Source: Comamonadaceae bacterium (lineage in GTDB: Bacteria; Pseudomonadota; Gammaproteobacteria; Burkholderiales; Burkholderiaceae_C). From it: 40,322 nucleotides of DNA. The stretch lies in contig CANFWV010000029.1 of NCBI GenBank assembly GCA_947450695.1, positions 1 through 40,322 on the forward strand, in the 5' to 3' direction. The notes beneath the pieces were generated by a model. That model had not been told where the DNA came from. It saw nothing but the letters and a program-made list of their open reading frames with translations, and did not search any database. Numbering within the stretch: position 1 is the stretch's first letter; each line of letters starts with the position of its first letter. Below are positions 34,344 to 40,322 of this stretch, one piece after another. The position numbers and the translations under genes were made by a program.

Positions 34344-35567
34344 GTGATCCGCCGTATTGCGCATCTCGACATGGACGCTTTTTTTGCGTCTATCGAGTTG
34401 CTGCGCTACCCCCAGCTGAAGGGCATGCCGGTGGTTATTGGCGGTGGCCGTCGTCGGGTTGACGAAGCCTTATTAGCCACCCAGGGCGAACGCGCGCTGC
34501 GCTTCATTCCAGTCGACGACTTTCCTCGGCTCAAGGATTATGTGGGGCGCGGCGTCATCACCACGGCAACGTATGCCGCCCGGCAGTTTGGGGTTGGTTC
34601 AGCCATGGGCATGATGAAAGCCGCCAAGCTCTGCCCTGACGCGATTGTGTTGCCGGTGGATTTTGACGAAGTACGCAAGTACTCTCGGGCCTTCAAGGAG
34701 GCGATTCGGGAAGTTGCGCCGTTGGTGGAAGATCGCGGCGTTGACGAGGTCTACATTGATTTTACCGACGTGCCCGGCGGTCAGCGAGACGGCGGCCGGT
34801 CGCTGGCCCGGCTGCTTCAGCGCAGCATTTTGGAGAAGACTGGCCTGACTTGTTCCATCGGCGTTGCGCCGAACAAGCTGATCGCAAAAATGGCCAGCGA
34901 GTTCAACAAACCGAACGGCATTTCGATTGTTCAGGAGGCAGACTTGAAAACCATGATCTGGCCGTTGCCCTGTCGCAAGATCAACGGCATAGGGCCGAAG
35001 TCTGATGCAAAGCTGTCGGCATTGAACATCCACACGATTGGCGAGATGGCGGCGCAAGAGATCGGTTGGTTGATCGACCACTTTGGCCAAGCCACAGGGG
35101 CTTGGATGCATGAGGCGGCTTGGGGCCGCGACAGCCGGCCGGTGGTGACAGAAAGCGAGCCGGTGTCGATGAGTCGAGAGACGACTTTTGAGCGGGACCT
35201 GCACGCGGTGCGGGACAAGGCCGAGCTGGGTGTTGTCTTCACGCGGCTGTGCGAGAAGGTGGCCGAAGACCTGCAGCGCAAAGGTTACGTGGGCAAGACC
35301 ATCGGCATCAAGTTGCGCTATGACAATTTTCAAAGTCTCACGCGCGACCAGACTCTGACGCACTACACGGCCGATGCCAAAACCATCCGGCAGACCGCTG
35401 GCTGGGCACTCAAGCGCGTACCTTTGACGCAAAAACTGCGGCTGCTGGGCGTGCGCGTTGGCACCTTGTTGAAGGCTGAAGACGCTCTTGCGCTTCAGAC
35501 GTTGTTGGCATCAGTCGGTACGACCACTGAAGAGCCTGTGCCGCCTTATATGGGTCAGCTTTTTTAA
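34344..35567 (+). CDS. dinB: DNA polymerase IV (DinB)
   Basis: Y-family translesion polymerase, 407 residues. Catalytic carboxylates are D9/D11 (AHLDMDAFFASIE) and D134/E135 (GVDEVYIDF). The helix-hairpin-helix region is ING-IGPKSDAKLSALNIHTIGEM. Compared with E. coli DinB there is an insertion of about 33 residues between VVIGGGRR and GVITTATYAAR, as I recall for relatives in this order. The end MGQLF is a likely beta-clamp motif. Start codon is GTG 34344 with TAAGGA upstream. Adjacent to DUF1854; whether SOS-regulated cannot be shown, as no LexA box was found just upstream. Confidence 0.95.
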   Translation: MIRRIAHLDMDAFFASIELLRYPQLKGMPVVIGGGRRRVDEALLATQGERALRFIPVDDFPRLKDYVGRGVITTATYAARQFGVGSAMGMMKAAKLCPDAIVLPVDFDEVRKYSRAFKEAIREVAPLVEDRGVDEVYIDFTDVPGGQRDGGRSLARLLQRSILEKTGLTCSIGVAPNKLIAKMASEFNKPNGISIVQEADLKTMIWPLPCRKINGIGPKSDAKLSALNIHTIGEMAAQEIGWLIDHFGQATGAWMHEAAWGRDSRPVVTESEPVSMSRETTFERDLHAVRDKAELGVVFTRLCEKVAEDLQRKGYVGKTIGIKLRYDNFQSLTRDQTLTHYTADAKTIRQTAGWALKRVPLTQKLRLLGVRVGTLLKAEDALALQTLLASVGTTTEEPVPPYMGQLF

Positions 35568-35574
35568 AGCCCGA

Positions 35575-36438
35575 TCATTGCCGCGCGGTGCGTACCGCCG
35601 GCGGCAGGGCTTGCGGGTAACTGGTGCGAAAAGGGCTGATGTCCAGACCACCGCGCCTGGTGTAGCGGGCATAGACCGCCAGCTTGGCCGGTTTGCAGTG
35701 GCGCCAGATGTCCATGAAAATTCGCTCGACACACTGTTCATGAAACTCGTTGTGATTGCGAAAACTCACCAGATATTGCAACAGACCTTCCTGGTCAATG
35801 GGCGGGCCGGTGTAGCTGATTTGCACGCTGCCCCAATCCGGCTGGCCGGTCACCAAGCAATTGCTTTTCAGTAAGTGGCTGGTCAGCACTTCGGTCACCG
35901 GCGCTTCGTCGGCATCGGCGGTCAACAGATCAGGCGCTGGTGTGTAGCGCGTGCACGCGACGTCGAGCCGGTCGAGATTCAGTCCGTCGAGTTCTTGCAA
36001 GGGTTCACGGTCAAACATGTCGGGCAGCAGCAGCTTGACGCCCACCGAGGGCGGCGCGCTTGACGCTGTTTGCAGCACGGCACCGCGCCAAGCGGCTTCA
36101 CTGAGATCGCGCCTGAGCAGCGCCAGCACTTCGCTGGCATCGGCAAAGCGGCTGTTGTTAAAGCTGTTCAGGTAGAGTTTGAAGGACTTGCTCTCAATGA
36201 TGTTGGGCGTTTCACACGGCACCACCACTTGCGCCAGTGCTACCTGAGGCTTGCCGCGGAGGTTGAGCCAACTGAGCTCATAAGCAGTCCACATGTCCGC
36301 GCCAAAAAAAGGCGCTTGAGCGCCGACGCCAATCTCTAGTCGTTTGCCTTCACGCGCCATGGGAAACAGCAGAGCGGCGTCGTATTCATCCGCATAGGCA
36401 GAGGATTTGCCCAGTTGGGATTGTTCAGGGGAGTTCAT
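35575..36438 (-). CDS. queF: NADPH-dependent 7-cyano-7-deazaguanine reductase (QueF)
   Basis: Reduces preQ0 to preQ1 for queuosine tRNA modification. 287 residues matches the two-domain QueF type of proteobacteria. The NADPH motif is [15 protein letters not shown] (80-94), and the catalytic pair is Cys194 ([14 protein letters not shown]) with Asp201. The C-terminal half also holds the [16 protein letters not shown] segment. ATG 36438 has a closely placed dioxygenase gene upstream (21 bases), so cotranscription is likely. No preQ1 riboswitch fits in that small gap. Confidence 0.95.
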   Translation of the reverse strand: MNSPEQSQLGKSSAYADEYDAALLFPMAREGKRLEIGVGAQAPFFGADMWTAYELSWLNLRGKPQVALAQVVVPCETPNIIESKSFKLYLNSFNNSRFADASEVLALLRRDLSEAAWRGAVLQTASSAPPSVGVKLLLPDMFDREPLQELDGLNLDRLDVACTRYTPAPDLLTADADEAPVTEVLTSHLLKSNCLVTGQPDWGSVQISYTGPPIDQEGLLQYLVSFRNHNEFHEQCVERIFMDIWRHCKPAKLAVYARYTRRGGLDISPFRTSYPQALPPAVRTARQ

Positions 36439-36459
36439 GGTAAGACTTCAATCAAGGCA

Positions 36460-37338
36460 TCAAATAAATTCGCGTTCGCGCAGCCATTTGGTCGCGATCC
36501 ACTTTTCGCCACTGACCACCGGCGCACCACCATGCAACGTTCGACTCACGGGGTGGGGCTGGCTGTAACTGAAAAACACCGCGTTGCCACACTTGGGGAC
36601 GACCGCCAGAGCCACGTCAGGAAAGACGGTGGCACCGCCAGCTTCGGGTTCGTTCAGGTAGATCACCAACGTGGCCACGCGCTGGCCGCCGCGTAGCAAA
36701 ATGCTCGCCGTGCCGGACTCGGCAGGGTCAAAATAATCGTAGTGCGGCTTGTACTCCGCTCCGGGACCGTAGCGCAGTACTTGCAAGCCTTCACCGTTTT
36801 CCACCGGCCAACCCAGCAGCACACCAATACGCGCTTCAATGCGGCTGATGAGTTCGCTCTCACCGCGTTCAAAAAACATGCCTTCGCTGGTGCGCGCCAC
36901 GTTGGTTTCTTCTCCGCCGGTCTTCACATCGATAGTGAGCGAGCGCGACATGCGCGGTGCTGCAGCAGCGATCAGTACCTGGCATTCTTCGTCGCTCAGT
37001 AGCCCTTCCAGCACCAGTAACGGCGGATCTTGAAGCACGGTCATTGCGTTGACTTGGCGGTCCCCAGCGTCCAGCGTCAAGCGCTTACCAGCGTGCGTTG
37101 GCCACGGCACGGGTAGTGGGAAGGGCAAGTCGTCGACCACCACCACGGCGGGTACGGCCAGCAGATGTCTGGCCGCTGCATCACCCCAGCCGGCGTCTAT
37201 CAGCGACTTCAGCAACTGATCCTGGCCGAAGCCAGCGGCTCGCTGCTCTGCCAACCACGCACTCACGGCTGGTGTGATGTCTTGGTCAAAGGTGTTTTTC
37301 GCGGAGGCGTTATTTGCAAAGGCGATATGTGTGTTCAC
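36460..37338 (-). CDS. 2-oxoglutarate/Fe(II) dioxygenase (prolyl 4-hydroxylase-like)
   Basis: 292 residues. The P4Hc double-stranded beta-helix shows the iron triad H199xD201 (YKPHYDYFD) and H269 (RTLHGGAPV), with Lys279 (EKWIATKW) for 2-oxoglutarate. The N-terminal 60 residues form a helical domain (AWLAEQRAAGFGQDQLLKSLIDAGW). Related bacterial enzymes hydroxylate proline in proteins or small substrates. It lies upstream of queF, 27 bases downstream of yaaA, all on one strand. Target unknown. Confidence 0.9.
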   Translation of the reverse strand: MNTHIAFANNASAKNTFDQDITPAVSAWLAEQRAAGFGQDQLLKSLIDAGWGDAAARHLLAVPAVVVVDDLPFPLPVPWPTHAGKRLTLDAGDRQVNAMTVLQDPPLLVLEGLLSDEECQVLIAAAAPRMSRSLTIDVKTGGEETNVARTSEGMFFERGESELISRIEARIGVLLGWPVENGEGLQVLRYGPGAEYKPHYDYFDPAESGTASILLRGGQRVATLVIYLNEPEAGGATVFPDVALAVVPKCGNAVFFSYSQPHPVSRTLHGGAPVVSGEKWIATKWLREREFI

Positions 37339-37365
37339 GGGGAACCTCCTAGAGATCCTGATGGA

Positions 37366-38139
37366 TCAGCTCGACTGGCGACGAAACACCAGACGGTCAG
37401 GCTCGGACACGTCGGGCGAATAGTCATAGCCCTCAAGGTTAAAGGATTCCAGCTTTTTCACACTGTCCAGCTTATTTTCTATCGCGTAACGCACCATCAA
37501 ACCGCGTGCGCGCTTGGCCATGAAGCTGATGATCTTGTACTGGCCGGCCTTGAGTTCCTGAAACACGCAAGTCACCACGCGGGACTTCAAGGCCTCGCGG
37601 TCAACCACCTTGAAGTACTCTTCGCTGGCGAGATTGACGACTACCGGCGAGGCATCGGTGGCCGCGCGTTCGTTCAAGTAATTGGAAATCTCGCTGCCCC
37701 AAAACTGGTAAAGATTCTTGCCACGCGCAGTGGCTAGCGCGGTGCCCATTTCAAGCCGATAAGGCTGCATCCAGTCCAGCGGCCGCAGCACCCCGTACAG
37801 CCCGCTCAAGATGCAGACGTGCGCTTGCGCCCACTGCAAATTAGACTCGTCAAGGGTCTTGGCATCTAGCCCTCCATAGACATCGCCATTGAAGGCCAGC
37901 GCAGCTTGCTTAGAGTTTTTGGCGGTGAACTTAGGCGACCAAGCCTCGTATCGTGCGACGTTGAGGCCGGACAACTTGTCAGAGAGCTTCATCAAACTGC
38001 TGATCTGCTGCGGTGACTGCGTTTTCAACACCTCTATCAACTCTGTCGATTGCCGCGTGAAAAGCGGCTGCGTGTGGCTGGCCACATGCGCAGGAGTGTC
38101 ATAGTCAAGGGCTTTGGCAGGCGAAAGTAAAAACAACAT
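37366..38139 (-). CDS. yaaA: Peroxide stress protein YaaA
   Basis: 257-residue member of the YaaA (DUF328) family: MLFLLSPAKALDYDTP at the N-terminus, FNGDVYGGLDAKTL, ILSGLYGVLRPLDWMQPYRLEMGTAL, and MAKRARGLMVRYAI. In E. coli YaaA lowers intracellular free iron during hydrogen-peroxide stress, limiting DNA damage. It is directly upstream of the Fe(II) dioxygenase and queF on the same strand. Length is normal. Confidence 0.93.
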   Translation of the reverse strand: MLFLLSPAKALDYDTPAHVASHTQPLFTRQSTELIEVLKTQSPQQISSLMKLSDKLSGLNVARYEAWSPKFTAKNSKQAALAFNGDVYGGLDAKTLDESNLQWAQAHVCILSGLYGVLRPLDWMQPYRLEMGTALATARGKNLYQFWGSEISNYLNERAATDASPVVVNLASEEYFKVVDREALKSRVVTCVFQELKAGQYKIISFMAKRARGLMVRYAIENKLDSVKKLESFNLEGYDYSPDVSEPDRLVFRRQSS

Positions 38140-38184
38140 GGACGGGTAGGGCTGTAGGTCGTTGGTGCAGACGAAGCTGAGACT

Positions 38185-39339
38185 TTACGCGGTCGGAAAT
38201 GTCCCCGGCAACAAAATACTTTTGTCGACGGTTTGAATATCGGTGCGGCCGCAAAAAGCCATCGTGATGTCGAGTTCTTTGTGGATGATTTGCAGTGCTT
38301 TGGTTACACCTGCTTCGCCCATCGCGCCCAAGCCGTAGACCATGGCCCGGCCGATCAAGGTGCCGCGCGCGCCCAAGGCCCAGGCCTTGAGAACGTCCTG
38401 GCCGGACCGGATGCCGCCGTCCATCCAGACTTCGATGTCTGAGCCGACGGCCGCCACGATGGCTGGCAGCGCTTCAATGCTTGACTGTGCGCCGTCGAGC
38501 TGACGACCACCGTGATTGCTGACGACGATGGCATCGGCACCGCTTTGCACCGCGAGTTTGGCGTCTTCAACGTCTTGAATACCCTTCAAGATCAGTTTGC
38601 CGCCCCAGCGTTCTTTAACCCATGCCACGTCGGCCCAAGACAAGGTTGGATCAAACTGTTCGTTGGTCCACGCGGCCAGTGAGTTCATGTCGCTCACGCC
38701 TTTGACATGCCCAACCAAGTTGCCAAAGGTGTGGCGGCGAGTGCCCGCCATGCCGAGGCACCAACGCGGTTTTGTCATCAGGTTAATGATGTTCGCCAAG
38801 GTTGGTTTGGGCGGCGCTGTGAGACCGTTTTTCAAGTCTTTGTGGCGCTGGCCGATGACTTGCAAGTCAAGCGTCAAAACCAAGGCTGTGCAACCAGCTT
38901 TGCGCGTGCGCTCAATCATGGCCGCCATGGCCTCACGGTCACGCATCATGTACAGCTGGTACCAAAAGGGGGCTTGCGTGTTGGCCGCAATGTCTTCAAT
39001 CGAGCAAATGCTCATGGTCGACAAGATGAACGGAATGCCGAATTTCTCAGCCGCCTTGGCGGCCTTGATTTCACCATCGGCATGTTGCATGCCGGTCAGT
39101 CCGACCGGCGCAATCGCTACCGGCATTTTGACGTTCACACCGACCATTTTGGTGGCGGTGCTGCGGTTTTCCATGTTGACGGCGACGCGCTGGCGCAGCT
39201 TGATCTTTTGGAAATCGGTTTCGTTCGCGCGGTACGTGCCCTCCGTCCACGAGCCCGAATCGGCGTAATCGTAAAACATACGCGGCACGCGCTTTTCGGC
39301 CAGAACGCGCAGGTCTTCAATGTTGGTGATCACGGGCAT
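38185..39339 (-). CDS. FMN-dependent alpha-hydroxy-acid oxidase (LldD-like)
   Basis: 384 residues, TIM-barrel FMN enzyme oxidising L-lactate or related 2-hydroxy acids. Active-site residues are visible: Tyr in WYQLYMMRD (Y127/Y130), Asp/Arg regions LTLDLQVIGQRHKDLKNG and His276/Arg279 in VVSNHGGRQLDG. The C-terminal DGGIRSGQDVLKAWALGARGTLIGRA is the phosphate-binding barrel end. Homologs beginning MPVITNIEDLRVLAEKRVPRMFYDY are often called lldD, but mandelate, glycolate and others cannot be excluded. It stands alone, 45 bases after yaaA's start in the same direction. Confidence 0.88.
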   Translation of the reverse strand: MPVITNIEDLRVLAEKRVPRMFYDYADSGSWTEGTYRANETDFQKIKLRQRVAVNMENRSTATKMVGVNVKMPVAIAPVGLTGMQHADGEIKAAKAAEKFGIPFILSTMSICSIEDIAANTQAPFWYQLYMMRDREAMAAMIERTRKAGCTALVLTLDLQVIGQRHKDLKNGLTAPPKPTLANIINLMTKPRWCLGMAGTRRHTFGNLVGHVKGVSDMNSLAAWTNEQFDPTLSWADVAWVKERWGGKLILKGIQDVEDAKLAVQSGADAIVVSNHGGRQLDGAQSSIEALPAIVAAVGSDIEVWMDGGIRSGQDVLKAWALGARGTLIGRAMVYGLGAMGEAGVTKALQIIHKELDITMAFCGRTDIQTVDKSILLPGTFPTA

Positions 39340-39417
39340 GGTTCTGGTTTCCTTGTATGAGTCTCAGATACATTTTTCATTGTGAAGGCCGTCATTTTTG
39401 TCACTTCAGTCGCTCCC

Positions 39418-39448
39418 GTCACTGCGAGCGAAGCGCGGCAGTCCATGG
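39418..39448. repeat. REP-like short dispersed-type palindromic repeat
   Basis: The core CACTGCGAGCGAAGCGCGGC continues AGTCCATGG. ACTGC and GCAGT form the outer stem around GAGCGAAGCGCG. I recognise this as a variant of a short repeat, GTCATTGCGAGCGAAGCGCG-like, present in many copies in various bacteria. It sits in the gap between the hydroxy-acid oxidase and argH. Confidence 0.6.
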
Positions 39449-39456
39449 CTCTCGCC

Positions 39457-40322
39457 TTACTGCAAACGCACGCGATGCCGCGCAATCTGCGCCCGCACCT
39501 GCGCCGGGGCTGTACCGCCCAAGGTGTTGCGGGCGTTCAGAGAGCCGCGCAGGCTGAGCACTTCGTAAACGTCTTGCTCGATTTTGGGGTTGAAGCTTTG
39601 CAGTGTGGCCAGTGGCAGTTCTGACAAATCAACGCCTTGACCGATGGCGGTTTTGACCGCGTGGGCGACAGCTTCATGGGCGTCACGGAAAGGCAGGCCT
39701 TTTTTGACCATGTAGTCGGCCAAGTCAGTGGCGGTGGCGTAGCCTTTCAAGGCGGCGCGTTCCATGGATTCAGCTTTGACGGTGATGCCGCCGACCATTT
39801 CGGCAAAAATACGCAGCGTGTCTTTGAGCGTGTCGACGGTGTCGAACAGCGGCTCTTTGTCTTCCTGGTTGTCTTTGTTGTAGGCCAGCGGCTGGCCCTT
39901 CATCAGCGTCACCAAACCCATCAAATGGCCAACCACGCGGCCGGTTTTGCCGCGGGCGAGTTCAGGCACGTCTGGGTTCTTCTTCTGCGGCATGATCGAC
40001 GAGCCGGTGCAAAAACGGTCGGCCAGATCTATGAAGCCAAAGCTCTGGCTCATCCACAAAATCAGCTCTTCGCTGAGGCGGCTGGTGTGCACCATCGCCA
40101 GCGTGGCGGCTGCCGTGAACTCGATGGCGAAGTCACGGTCGCTGACCGCATCTAAGCTGTTTTGGCAAACGGCAGGCTGGCCTTGCTCGTCGACCATGCC
40201 GAGTGAGCGCGCCACGTGTTCACGGTCCAGTGGGTAGCTGGTGCCGGCCAATGCAGCCGCGCCCAAGGGCAGGCGATTCACGCGCTTGCGCACGTCGAGC
40301 ATGCGCTCGGCATCGCGTGCAA
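39457..40322 (-). CDS. argH: Argininosuccinate lyase, C-terminal part (partial at right edge)
   Basis: Only the C-terminal 288 residues or so are in the window; the reading frame continues past the edge. The fumarase/ASL superfamily signature [12 protein letters not shown] is present, with [14 protein letters not shown] after it and [15 protein letters not shown] before. ArgH splits argininosuccinate into arginine and fumarate. Arginine is a cyanophycin building block, but the gene is about 8 kb from that cluster, so linkage is only suggestive. A REP-like repeat lies just downstream of the stop. Confidence 0.95.
   Translation of the reverse strand, partial: ARDAERMLDVRKRVNRLPLGAAALAGTSYPLDREHVARSLGMVDEQGQPAVCQNSLDAVSDRDFAIEFTAAATLAMVHTSRLSEELILWMSQSFGFIDLADRFCTGSSIMPQKKNPDVPELARGKTGRVVGHLMGLVTLMKGQPLAYNKDNQEDKEPLFDTVDTLKDTLRIFAEMVGGITVKAESMERAALKGYATATDLADYMVKKGLPFRDAHEAVAHAVKTAIGQGVDLSELPLATLQSFNPKIEQDVYEVLSLRGSLNARNTLGGTAPAQVRAQIARHRVRLQ

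Noticed and set aside
34599..35432. A 277-residue minus-strand frame inside dinB
   Set aside because: Fully antisense to dinB, whose catalytic motifs are intact; no domain seen.
1..40322. CRISPR arrays, insertion sequences or prophage
   Set aside because: No evenly spaced repeats, transposase, integrase or phage structural genes are seen on either strand.

Overview
The window looks like a chromosomal segment of a betaproteobacterium of the order Burkholderiales, most likely family Comamonadaceae (relatives of Rhodoferax, Polaromonas or Limnohabitans). This rests on moderately high GC, four Bug/TctC-type periplasmic receptors without their membrane partners, a DinB with the insertion I associate with this group, and gene families typical of it. 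The genus is not certain. No phage, plasmid, transposase or CRISPR locus is visible.

Layout. 1-1740: end of a branched-chain amino acid ABC operon (livM end, livG, livF). 1793-7450: a Bug receptor with a ferredoxin-type flavin reductase, a divergent NAD-dependent epimerase, a degenerate trypsin-like PDZ protein and an amidase. 7557-9079: a tandem glycine riboswitch in front of a DadA-type FAD amino acid dehydrogenase. 9186-12383: an M20 amidohydrolase and a Bug receptor divergent from a LysR regulator. 12429-12513: tRNA-Leu(CAA). 12638-14439: a Bug receptor and alpha/beta hydrolase, bracketed by an imperfect 55-bp direct repeat that suggests insertion between the tRNA and cysM. 14628-20374: cysM, a Nudix hydrolase, tusA, galU and valS. 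20551-24215: another Bug receptor, rubrerythrin, and a two-gene Fe-S oxidoreductase/DUF3501 unit.

The most interesting part is 24237-34338. Four minus-strand genes form a compact run: a shortened cyanophycin synthetase (725 aa), a full-length cyanophycin synthetase (866 aa), a membrane acyltransferase of the acyltransferase-3 family, and a protein resembling Bacillus Tgl-type protein-glutamine gamma-glutamyltransferase. Facing away is an ABC exporter with an extra N-terminal region and a zinc-ribbon-like motif, translationally coupled to a DUF1854 protein; both families are known companions of cyanophycin genes. The two synthetases look complementary: the short one keeps an N-domain histidine/glutamate motif but has lost its Mur-ligase P-loop and C-terminal domain, while the long one has the reverse pattern. 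My inference is a cyanophycin-like polymer that may be acylated, cross-linked or anchored, and possibly exported.

34344-40322: dinB, queF, a prolyl-hydroxylase-like dioxygenase, yaaA, an FMN alpha-hydroxy-acid oxidase, a short dispersed-type repeat, and the C-terminal part of argH, which runs off the right edge. Apart from the riboswitch leader, no stretch of more than about 300 bases lacks a gene.
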